A stretch of 55,157 nt of DNA from CAZVBV01 sp964509975 (GTDB lineage Bacteria; Patescibacteriota; Gracilibacteria; UBA4473). The notes below the pieces were generated by a model. That model had not been told where the DNA came from, did not search any database, and saw only the letters and a list, made by a program, of their open reading frames with translations. A program made the translations under genes and the position numbers. The DNA lies in the NCBI GenBank assembly GCA_964509975.1, contig CAZDZO010000006.1, positions 1-55,157 of the forward strand, in the 5' to 3' direction. This document shows, in pieces, positions 33,676 through 40,908 of this stretch (the stretch's first letter is position 1; each line of letters opens with the position of its first letter).

Positions 33676-33815
33676 AATGATTAATGAGTAATGATTAATG
33701 AGTAATGAGTTACTCAACTAAGATTGAAATCTTGCGGATTGTAAAAAGGTTTTTAAAAATGTCAAAGGTTTGGATGGAGTTTTTTTCTTTTGTTTCCTCT
33801 CCCTTCGAGGGGAGG
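33676..33815. repeat. AATGAGTAATG-type tandem spacer and CCTCTCC hairpin
   Basis: 33676-33717 holds tandem degenerate TTAATGAGTAATGA units. 33796-33815 is the hairpin CCTCTCCCTTCGAGGGGAGG, related to the arms of the 5676 element. They fill the 270-bp divergent gap between ntpB and ssb. Confidence 0.6.
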
Positions 33816-33937
33816 TTTTAAAAACCCTCTCTTAATCTCTTCCAGATTGTTAAATAAATATAAAGAAACAATTTGCGCAGTGAAAAGATTGAGTTACACT
33901 TTGGGTTGAATTTTTCTATTTTATAATCCAATCAAAG

Positions 33938-34372
33938 ATGAATTCACTCAATCAAGCACAAGTTATCGGTAATCTCACACGGGATCCAGAACTCAAGAAG
34001 ACGCAAAACGATCAGTCGGTGACGACAATTGGAGTTGCGACAAATAGAGGATGGACAGATTCAAGTGGGGCAAAACACGACGAAGCAGAATTTCACAACA
34101 TCGTGTGTTGGGGAAAATTGGCAGAAATTTGTTGTCAGTTTTTAAAAAAAGGAAGCAAGGTATATTTTTCAGGACGACTGAGAACACGAAGCTGGGAAGA
34201 TGAAGCGGGAATCAAGCACTATCGAACAGAAATTGTGGCACAAGACATGATTATGTTGTCTCCAAAAGGAGAAGTAGGAGGGGATGTTTCCCCCCCAGCA
34301 GAAAAAAAAGATGCTCCAGCAGCAGATCCAGTAGTAGATGGGGCTCCATCAGCAGAAGATTTGCCATTTTAG
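33938..34372 (+). CDS. ssb: Single-stranded DNA-binding protein
   Basis: SSB of 144 residues: an OB fold (NQAQVIGNLTRDPELKKT, FHNIVCWGKLAEICCQFLKKG, SGRLRTRSWEDEAGIKHYRTEI) to about residue 108, a Pro/Ala linker, and the acidic tip AEDLPF that recruits partner proteins. It is monocistronic, with a TATAAT (33922-33927) 10 nt before the ATG. Confidence 0.95.
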   Translation: MNSLNQAQVIGNLTRDPELKKTQNDQSVTTIGVATNRGWTDSSGAKHDEAEFHNIVCWGKLAEICCQFLKKGSKVYFSGRLRTRSWEDEAGIKHYRTEIVAQDMIMLSPKGEVGGDVSPPAEKKDAPAADPVVDGAPSAEDLPF

Positions 34373-34395
34373 TTGTTGATTTCAAAAAATGGTTT

Positions 34396-34425
34396 TGTAG
34401 GGAACAGATATATCTGTTCCCTACA
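34396..34425. repeat. 30-bp perfect palindrome after ssb
   Basis: TGTAGGGAACAGATA and its exact reverse complement form 15 bp + 15 bp without a loop, in the ssb/ndk gap. There is no long T-run, so it is not a clean terminator; it may be a REP element or protein target. Confidence 0.75.
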
Positions 34426-34443
34426 TTTGAAATAAAGGGGTAT

Positions 34444-34472
34444 TTGTTCATTTCGAAAATTTATGTCAAAAT
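34444..34472 (+). promoter_or_regulatory. ndk: Promoter of ndk
   Basis: TTGTTC (34444-34449), a 17-bp spacer and TGT-CAAAAT (34467-34472), an extended -10. The ndk ATG is 22 nt after the hexamer. Confidence 0.45.
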
Positions 34473-34494
34473 CTGCACGACTTAATTACACCCC

Positions 34495-34953
34495 ATGGAA
34501 CGATCACTCATTATTATTAAACCAGACGGAATTCAGCGAGGACTCATCGGAGAGATTCTTCATCGATTTGAAAGAAAGAGCCTTAAAGTTGTTGGACTCA
34601 AAATGATTCGATTTGATGAGGCACTTCTGCAGGAACATTACGCGCATGTAGCAGACAAACCCTTCTTTGCTGAAATGGCTGAATTCATGAGTTCGTCTCC
34701 GGTGGTTGTTCTGGTGATCGAGGGATATCAAGCGGTAGAAATTGTACGCACGGTTTCTGGAGTTAAAGCTATCGACATGGGATCAATACGAGGAGACTTT
34801 GCACTCTCTGGACAACGAAATATCGTTCATTCCTCAGACTCTCCAGAAACGGCGAAAAAGGAAATTGAGCGATTCTTTAAAGATGAAGAAATTTTCGAAT
34901 ACGAGAAAGATGAGTGGGTGCACACTCTTGCGGAGAAGGAGAAAAATAGTTAA
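34495..34953 (+). CDS. ndk: Nucleoside diphosphate kinase
   Basis: Ndk transfers phosphate between nucleoside tri- and diphosphates through a phosphohistidine. The 152 residues include SLIIIKPDGIQRGLIGEI, MGSIRGDF and the active site NIVHSSDS with His112. It is monocistronic and followed by an intrinsic terminator. Confidence 0.96.
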   Translation: MERSLIIIKPDGIQRGLIGEILHRFERKSLKVVGLKMIRFDEALLQEHYAHVADKPFFAEMAEFMSSSPVVVLVIEGYQAVEIVRTVSGVKAIDMGSIRGDFALSGQRNIVHSSDSPETAKKEIERFFKDEEIFEYEKDEWVHTLAEKEKNS

Positions 34954-35022
34954 TAGTTAACAGTTTATAGTGAATAGTTAAATGCAACCGATGGCTTTAG
35001 CCGTCGGCATTGTTTTCTTAGT

Positions 35023-35054
35023 AAAAAAGCCGGATGACGTGCATCTGGCTTTTT
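35023..35054. terminator. Bidirectional intrinsic terminator after ndk
   Basis: AAAAAAGCCGGATG-acgtg-CATCTGGCTTTTT: an 8-9 bp stem with flanking A and T runs. It lies between the convergent ndk and the 35071 gene. Confidence 0.75.
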
Positions 35055-35070
35055 GTAGACTCTGGAATAA

Positions 35071-35433
35071 TTATCCAGAGATAGATTTTTGTTGATAGCG
35101 CTGATTTTCAGCTCGGAAGGATTCTCTCGCCTGTTTTATAGCGAGCAAAATTGCAAAAACAGAAGAAATGATTGCAATAGAAACTTCGTGTGCTAATGCA
35201 GTAATCACCAGTGTGGCAATAAAGAACATAATGGGAATAAACATTCGCCAGAAGCCTACAGCCTCCTTTTTTTCTGGTGGGGTCGGATTCTTCTGGAAAT
35301 ATCTTATCATCCCAGCCCATACGATTATGACGAAGAGCAGAATCATTTTTTCAGCCAGAGGGCTGAGTTCAATGGCTGGTTCACAAGAACCGCCAAATAG
35401 AGAAACAAATAGTAAGATACTCGTAGTTTTCAT
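35071..35433 (-). CDS. Small membrane protein, 120 aa
   Basis: I start it at MKTTSILLFVSLF (35433), since the longer frame has a cytoplasmic-looking, non-hydrophobic prefix. A signal-like helix ends in GGSCEPA, reminiscent of a lipobox (Cys as a possible lipid site), followed by two or three hydrophobic segments (MILLFVIIVWAGMIRYF, FIPIMFFIATLVITALA, VSIAIISSVFAILLA) and a short charged C-terminus. The family is not recognised. Confidence 0.55.
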   Translation of the reverse strand: MKTTSILLFVSLFGGSCEPAIELSPLAEKMILLFVIIVWAGMIRYFQKNPTPPEKKEAVGFWRMFIPIMFFIATLVITALAHEVSIAIISSVFAILLAIKQARESFRAENQRYQQKSISG

Positions 35434-35605
35434 AAGGCACTTTTTTATATGTATGAATAATTCTTTTTCAAAGAACAAAAATCTATGGCTTTTCAAGAGA
35501 TGGAAATAACTTCATGAAGAAGTAATCACAATCATTCTTGAGTAGTTGGTGTTTTGATATAAGAAAATTTTCACCTTGTCAAGTTCCTTTTCTCTTAAAA
35601 ATTCT

Positions 35606-35611
35606 TACAAT
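35606..35611 (+). promoter_or_regulatory. -10 box of the SLH protein gene (leaderless)
   Basis: TACAAT (35606-35611) lies 8 nt before the ATG at 35620. No good -35 is at 17 bp; the nearest TTGTCA is 24 bp away. Confidence 0.35.
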
Positions 35612-35619
35612 AACTTCCG

Positions 35620-38019
35620 ATGAAAAGAAATACTCACACAAAGATTGCGCTTTGCTTGTTTGGAATTGTATGTGCTGGAATAACACATGCGGAGTTTGCC
35701 GACATTGATGTCACACATCCGTATTTTCACGCTATAGATTCCCTTGAAGAATCAAACATTGTGAAAGGATATGAAAAAGGAAATCAACGTTATTACAAAC
35801 CATTGAATTCTATTTTGCGTTCAGAAGTTTTGAAGGTGCTTATGTTGGCCGCTGATATTGAAATTATTGATAACGGAGCCGATTATTTTGCTGATGTTCC
35901 AGCAAACGAATGGTACGCACCGTTTGTAAATACCGCAGCAGACAGAGAAATTGTCCACGGATTTGCGGATGGAGATTTTCACCCAGCGGCACAAGTGTCG
36001 CGGTCGGAATTTTTGAAAATGCTGGTCTTGAGTTTTGATGTTCCCGTCGAAGAAGAGGGGTTTGAAGAAGATTGGTACGATCGATTTTTTCGTGCGACTG
36101 GAAATCTTAGAATCCTTGATAATTTGAATGCATCGCCTTATGAATCTATTTCTCGTGGAGAAGTGGCGGAACTTATTTATCGAGCACAAAAAGTGGCTGA
36201 ATCTGATTTTACTAAAAAATATGTGTATTGGGGAGAGGGGACAGCGAGCTATTACAATGAAGGATTTGCTGGAAAAACTACCGCCAATGGAGAAATTTAC
36301 GATCCGATGGATATGACAGCCGCTCACAGGACATTGCCGTTTGGCACATTTTTGAAAGTATCTCATGGGGATAATTTTGTCATTGTGCGTGTGAATGATC
36401 GGGGGCCATATCATAAACAACGAATTATAGATTTATCTCAAAAAGCCTTTGAGCATCTTGCACCGATTACCAGAGGAGTTATCTCTGTGGAATTCGAAGT
36501 AGTTTCTTCTCCTGTAGAAGAAACAGCAGTGGTGCCATCGGCATTGCAGGAATATTTATTAACGGAAACCAAGAACGAAAAACTACCAGAAGTTCTTTCC
36601 GAAAAATTGTCGCTTAATATTAAAAAAAAAAGAGAAACCATTCCGGTTTTTACAGAGACTGTAGCGCATCTTTCTGCTGAATTTTTCCCCAATGCCGTAT
36701 TGCGCCGATCAATTCCTCAAACCATAGTGGAGGGGACGGTGTTTCAGCTTTCTGGAACGGCAAAAGAATCAGGTCACAAAGAAGCGACGATCTTTTTGCA
36801 ACCGATTTCTGATAAAGAGGGTATTTCGTCAGATCAAATTCATTTTTCTGGAGCGGTGTCTGGACGGAATTTTTCGTTTCCCGTGAAGTTTACACAAGCA
36901 GGACGGTATCATGTTGGGCTTGTTTTTGACGAAGAACAAAAATCTCGTGTAGAAGAAATAAACGTTGTGCCTCTTCCTAAAGAACGGGTGTTTACTTCCT
37001 CTAATACACCTTTTTTCTCATCCATTGACGTGCGTATAGTGCCCGAAAAAAAGCAGGTGCTTTTTGATTGGAATAGTGGAGAATCCGTACTTTCCAAAAT
37101 TGTATTTACCGGTGATAAAGAACAAAAAATGCTCATTATTGAAGATGGACTTGATTCTTTGGGATTGGAAACAGATTTCTTTCATTCTTTTTCAAATAAG
37201 GAATATATGACGGTTGAATTGTTTCAATCCCTAACGAATGATGGAACATTTGAGCAACAAACAACGAATTGGAAGCCAGTTACGACAAAAACATTTCAGG
37301 TTGTTGAAGGATTTAAGGACAAAGAAACAGAAGATATTTCTGTGTATGAATTTCCACGATTCGTAAAGACCCTTAATTCTATTACGTTGGAAGGGAAACT
37401 GCATTCTCCAATGATAAAACTGGCGGACCATGTTTATGTCATGACACCTTCTGGAATGGTGAAACAAGTGACATTGGAACAACGAGGGATTGACGCGTTT
37501 CGGTTTCGATTTCGGCCGGAAGGGTTTGGAACCCATGTTTTGGAAATTGTGTCTGATGATGGAGAAGTGTTCTTTAATCGTGCGATTTATGTAGCGAGAG
37601 AATATGTGCTTCCGATTGCGCCTTGGCCGGAAGCGATTGTCACGACAGAATCTATTGCTGGAATCAGACACTGGACGAATGCTTTTCGTGCGAACCATGA
37701 GATAGGTTCGGTGGTAGCGAATAGAGATTTAAATGTTTTTGCGCAACAATATGCGGAGAAAATGGCATTGGAGAATTTTATTTCTCATACAAGTCCTACT
37801 GGAATGACCTTTGCAATGCGTTTAAAACGAGAAGGATTTATCGGGGATTTTGGAGAAAATCTCAGTTTTGGAACGGATCTCCCGTTGGCTTTAACAGGAC
37901 TTGAAAACTCAGGGTCCCATCGCAGGAATCTTTTATTAGCAAAATGGACAAAAGTTGGGATTGGTTTTGCAAAAAATGAAAAAGGGGAGGTGTATGTGGT
38001 GCAGGTTTTTGGGAAATGA
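35620..38019 (+). CDS. Secreted SLH - RlpA-like - CAP domain protein, 799 aa
   Basis: The protein has a signal peptide (1-24, ending THA), then about three SLH modules (FADIDVTHPYFHAIDSLEESN at 26; YFADVPANEWYAPFVNTAAD at 88; WYDRFFRATGNLRIL at 153), which anchor proteins to cell-wall polymers. Next is an RlpA-like double-psi beta-barrel (about 203-300) with GTASYYNEGFAGKTTANGE, TAAHRTLPFGTF and VNDRGPY, a peptidoglycan-cleaving fold. A beta-rich middle (300-660) of unknown type is followed by a C-terminal CAP/SCP domain (680-799) with AFRANHEIG, LENFISHTSPTG, ENLSF and GSHRRNLL. It probably acts on the cell surface. I know of no common protein with all three parts. Confidence 0.85.
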   Translation: MKRNTHTKIALCLFGIVCAGITHAEFADIDVTHPYFHAIDSLEESNIVKGYEKGNQRYYKPLNSILRSEVLKVLMLAADIEIIDNGADYFADVPANEWYAPFVNTAADREIVHGFADGDFHPAAQVSRSEFLKMLVLSFDVPVEEEGFEEDWYDRFFRATGNLRILDNLNASPYESISRGEVAELIYRAQKVAESDFTKKYVYWGEGTASYYNEGFAGKTTANGEIYDPMDMTAAHRTLPFGTFLKVSHGDNFVIVRVNDRGPYHKQRIIDLSQKAFEHLAPITRGVISVEFEVVSSPVEETAVVPSALQEYLLTETKNEKLPEVLSEKLSLNIKKKRETIPVFTETVAHLSAEFFPNAVLRRSIPQTIVEGTVFQLSGTAKESGHKEATIFLQPISDKEGISSDQIHFSGAVSGRNFSFPVKFTQAGRYHVGLVFDEEQKSRVEEINVVPLPKERVFTSSNTPFFSSIDVRIVPEKKQVLFDWNSGESVLSKIVFTGDKEQKMLIIEDGLDSLGLETDFFHSFSNKEYMTVELFQSLTNDGTFEQQTTNWKPVTTKTFQVVEGFKDKETEDISVYEFPRFVKTLNSITLEGKLHSPMIKLADHVYVMTPSGMVKQVTLEQRGIDAFRFRFRPEGFGTHVLEIVSDDGEVFFNRAIYVAREYVLPIAPWPEAIVTTESIAGIRHWTNAFRANHEIGSVVANRDLNVFAQQYAEKMALENFISHTSPTGMTFAMRLKREGFIGDFGENLSFGTDLPLALTGLENSGSHRRNLLLAKWTKVGIGFAKNEKGEVYVVQVFGK

Positions 38020-38086
38020 CCAGAAGGGGCATCCTAGGGTTTTACGAATGTAAAATTTCTGGGATCCAATTTATAGTAGAAATTGC

Positions 38087-38116
38087 TTGAACTTTTGTTC
38101 CACCCAGTGGTACAAT
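38087..38116 (+). promoter_or_regulatory. Promoter of the fibronectin-III protein gene (leaderless)
   Basis: TTGAAC (38087-38092), an 18-bp spacer and extended -10 TGG-TACAAT (38111-38116). The hexamer ends 8 nt before the ATG at 38125. Confidence 0.55.
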
Positions 38117-38124
38117 TTCATAAA

Positions 38125-39300
38125 ATGAAAAAACAATCCAAATTGGTCTCGGCTTTTGCACTTATAGCTCTTCTGTCACAAGCATTTGTGGGTTTAGCTT
38201 TTGCTCAAGAATTTCCACAAGCACCAAATGAAGTGAAAAATGTTGTAGCGACAGCAGGGAATCGACAAATAACGCTCTCGTGGGATGAGGCGAATGATCA
38301 GGATGGAGTGGTGAATGAATATAAGGTGTATTATGGAAAAACCACAGTTCAGACAGCAGAGGATTCATATGAAGACGAAATCATTGTCGGAAAAGTAACA
38401 AATTATGTTGTAGATGGTCTTCTGAGTGGTACAGAGTACTTTTTTGCAATAACCGCTATTGATGACGAACAAATGGAGTCCGTTACGTATTCGGTGGAAG
38501 TATCAGCGACTCCAGTGGCACCAGCAGGAAGTAAAATGAAATTGCTTTCGGTGACACAAAATTGGGATAACGAAGTGCAACTTGCGATGTCAGAAAAAGT
38601 TTTCTTTGCGGGAAGTCCACTCTCTGCGTTTCAAATTTTTGATAAAATTACTGGTGGTGTAATCGTTATTCAAGAAGTACAAGTACTTGAGGATCAGGTG
38701 GTTCTTATTACTGGAGGAGACTTAGTTTCGGGAACAGCCTATCAAATAGTAGCAACAACAGAAGTTCAAAATATCGATGGACAATCTATTGCAGAAGGAT
38801 CAATGGATCGAGTTGAATTTATAGCTACTCGTTTTGCCGAAGAACCAAAAGATCCTATTGAGGAAGAAAATATTGAAGAACCGCAACAACCGTCAAATCC
38901 AAATCAAAATTCAGTTGTTGAGGTTGAGGAGGCAAAAAACATGACTATCGATACATCACTTTTGAAATCAGAACAATTAGTTATTTTGAATTGGGTTATT
39001 GCAGAGGAACCAAATCTTTCTGACCAAATTCTTTACACCCGTCGAGGATTGGAGGATTGGGATAGTGGATATTCTCTCGGAAGTGATATTTCAGAATTGG
39101 AACTTGAAGTTGATCTTGATGAAAACTATGAGATTCTTTTGAGCACGATTGATAAAGATGGAAACGAGTCAGAAGGAACTACATTGTCTTTTTCAACAAG
39201 TTTATCAGCAACAGGACCGGGGACAATTGGAACAGTTGTTGCCTTGCTCGTTATATTCATCATTGGATTGGTGTTCTTCAAAAAACGACACGCCTACTAA
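38125..39300 (+). CDS. Surface protein with fibronectin-III domains and TGPG C-terminal anchor
   Basis: I start at MKKQSKLVSAF (38125), because the longer frame begins before the promoter. It has a signal peptide (1-27, cut after LAFA), a fibronectin-III domain (about 31-130, LSWDEANDQDGVVNEYKVYYG), an Ig/SbsA-like domain (130-250), an acidic linker and a second Fn3-like region. The end, SATGPGTIGTVVALLVIF followed by FKKRHAY, is a TGPG motif, hydrophobic helix and basic tail, the layout of sortase-type sorting signals, though not LPXTG. It probably is displayed on the surface. Confidence 0.75.
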   Translation: MKKQSKLVSAFALIALLSQAFVGLAFAQEFPQAPNEVKNVVATAGNRQITLSWDEANDQDGVVNEYKVYYGKTTVQTAEDSYEDEIIVGKVTNYVVDGLLSGTEYFFAITAIDDEQMESVTYSVEVSATPVAPAGSKMKLLSVTQNWDNEVQLAMSEKVFFAGSPLSAFQIFDKITGGVIVIQEVQVLEDQVVLITGGDLVSGTAYQIVATTEVQNIDGQSIAEGSMDRVEFIATRFAEEPKDPIEEENIEEPQQPSNPNQNSVVEVEEAKNMTIDTSLLKSEQLVILNWVIAEEPNLSDQILYTRRGLEDWDSGYSLGSDISELELEVDLDENYEILLSTIDKDGNESEGTTLSFSTSLSATGPGTIGTVVALLVIFIIGLVFFKKRHAY

Positions 39301-39303
39301 AAC

Positions 39304-40017
39304 ATGAAACAGGATTCAGATCCCATACGCCTGCAAAAGTTTTTATCCTCGCAGGGGGTTTGTTCGCGAAGAGAAGCAGAAAGTTTTATAGAGAAAGGGA
39401 AGATTTTTGTAAATGGAAAGAAAGCGACACTGGGGGATAAGGTTACGGGAAGTGAAAACATTATTTTTAATGGTGTAAAAATATCGGTTCGAAAGAATAT
39501 TCAGTCGATCGTTCTTGTGTGGCATAAACCAACGGGAGTGGAGGTGACCTTTCAAAATGAACATGGTGGAAAAACACTCAATGATTTTGATTTTGGATCA
39601 GAGCGAGTGGTACCAATTGGGCGATTGGATAAAGATTCCCACGGACTCTTATTGCTCACGAATGATGGAGATCTCGCAAATGAAATTGCGCATCCTTCGT
39701 ATTCTCACGAAAAAGAGTATGTGGTGGTGGTTACCACCACACTTACTCCTAAAATTTTAGAACGGTTATCGTCAGGGACTCTTGAAGTAAATAAAGAGCG
39801 TGTACAACCTTGTGAAGTGCATCAGATCAAGGAGAACGTTTTTCGTATTATTCTTAAAGAAGGAAAGAATCGTCAGATTCGAAGAATGTGTGAGGCTTGT
39901 GATTTAAAAGTGAAGGAACTTCTGCGTGTGAGAGTGAATAATATTTGGTTGAATGAATTGCCCATAGGGAAATGGCGGAAGTTAAGTTCTTTAGAAGTTG
40001 AGCAGTTGCAGAAATAA
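39304..40017 (+). CDS. rRNA pseudouridine synthase, RsuA/RluB/RluF family
   Basis: The 237-residue protein has an S4 domain at the N-terminus (RLQKFLSSQGVCSRREAESFIEKG) and the catalytic GRLDKDSHGLLLLTNDGDL (Asp nucleophile). EGKNRQIRRMCEAC is closer to RluF than to RluB, but the exact target is not certain. The ATG follows the stop of the surface-protein gene by 3 bp, so the two may share a transcript. Confidence 0.9.
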   Translation: MKQDSDPIRLQKFLSSQGVCSRREAESFIEKGKIFVNGKKATLGDKVTGSENIIFNGVKISVRKNIQSIVLVWHKPTGVEVTFQNEHGGKTLNDFDFGSERVVPIGRLDKDSHGLLLLTNDGDLANEIAHPSYSHEKEYVVVVTTTLTPKILERLSSGTLEVNKERVQPCEVHQIKENVFRIILKEGKNRQIRRMCEACDLKVKELLRVRVNNIWLNELPIGKWRKLSSLEVEQLQK

Positions 40018-40018
40018 A

Positions 40019-40051
40019 CCCCCTCTAACTCCCCCTACAAAGGGGAGAATT
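40019..40051. repeat. Single-arm copy of the CCCCCTCTAACT hairpin family
   Basis: CCCCTCTAACTCCCCCTACA and AAGGGGAGAA form an imperfect hairpin, the same family as one arm of the 5676-5783 element. It lies after the pseudouridine synthase gene. Confidence 0.6.
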
Positions 40052-40068
40052 AAAATTTAGAATTTCTT

Positions 40069-40097
40069 TTTACATTTTGCCTTTGACCTTTTATATT
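40069..40097 (+). promoter_or_regulatory. yebC: Promoter of yebC (leaderless)
   Basis: TTTACA (40069-40074), an exact 17-bp spacer and TATATT (40092-40097). The -10 box ends 6 nt before the ATG (40104). Confidence 0.55.
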
Positions 40098-40103
40098 ATC
40101 GTC

Positions 40104-40841
40104 ATGTCTGGACACAGTAAATGGAGTTCAATTAAGCACAAGAAAGCGCTCACCGATGCAAAACGGGGAAAGGTTTTGACGAAACACTCAAAAATCCTAT
40201 TTGTTGCAGGACGTAATGATTCTAATCCGGAGACAAATACATCACTGAGAGCTGCTATTGCAAATGCGAAAGCGGATAATGTACCAAATGACAATATTGA
40301 TCGAATTTTGAAAAAACTTTCAGGAGCTGACAAAGATGCGACACAGTTTGTCGATCAAGTGTATGAAGGATTTGGACCAGATGGTATTGCAATCATTGTG
40401 ACGGCTCTGACGGATAATCAAAATAGAACCTTACCAGCGGTTAAAACAGCTTTTGCAAAGAATGGGGGAAACTTAGGGAGTTCTGGAACGGTGAATTTTC
40501 TTTTCGACCACGTCGGAGTTGTTGAAATAAAAAACTCGGGAAAATCAGAAGACGAACTTTTTGAAATGGTTATAGAAGCAGGCGCAGATGATTTTTCTTT
40601 TACGGAAGAAGGATCAGAGATTATCACGCAGTTTACGACACTTGCAAAAGTGAGAGATGCTCTTACGGCGCAAGGAATTGAAGTCGTGAAGTCAGAACCC
40701 CAATATAGAGCCAAAGATCCCAAAATGATTGATACTCAAGCAAACCTTGATCGTATTGAAAAATTCATTGGAGCGGTCGAAGAAGTAGATGATGTAGATG
40801 AGGTTTTTGCAGGGTTTGATGTTGCGGACAATCTGTTGTAA
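40104..40841 (+). CDS. yebC: YebC/PmpR (TACO1) family protein
   Basis: I start at MSGHSKWSSIKHKKALTDAK (40104), the invariant N-terminus; the preceding frame overlaps the promoter. The 245 residues include AIANAKADNVPNDNIDRIL, YEGFGPDGIAIIVTALTDNQ and NRTLPAVKTAFAKNGGNLG. YebC proteins are described as transcriptional regulators and more recently as ribosome-associated translation factors; the role here is unknown. Confidence 0.94.
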   Translation: MSGHSKWSSIKHKKALTDAKRGKVLTKHSKILFVAGRNDSNPETNTSLRAAIANAKADNVPNDNIDRILKKLSGADKDATQFVDQVYEGFGPDGIAIIVTALTDNQNRTLPAVKTAFAKNGGNLGSSGTVNFLFDHVGVVEIKNSGKSEDELFEMVIEAGADDFSFTEEGSEIITQFTTLAKVRDALTAQGIEVVKSEPQYRAKDPKMIDTQANLDRIEKFIGAVEEVDDVDEVFAGFDVADNLL

Positions 40842-40857
40842 TAGAGCGGTTTGACGC

Positions 40858-40886
40858 TTGTTTTTAAGGCTTATTTATGGTATAAT
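40858..40886 (+). promoter_or_regulatory. Shared-type promoter, copy 3 (before the 612-aa gene)
   Basis: TTGTTT (40858-40863), a 17-bp spacer and TGG-TATAAT (40881-40886). The flanks TTATTTATGG and TAGGAGA match copies 1 and 2. Confidence 0.8.
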
Positions 40887-40908
40887 TAGGAGAAGTAGTC
40901 ACTTTTTT

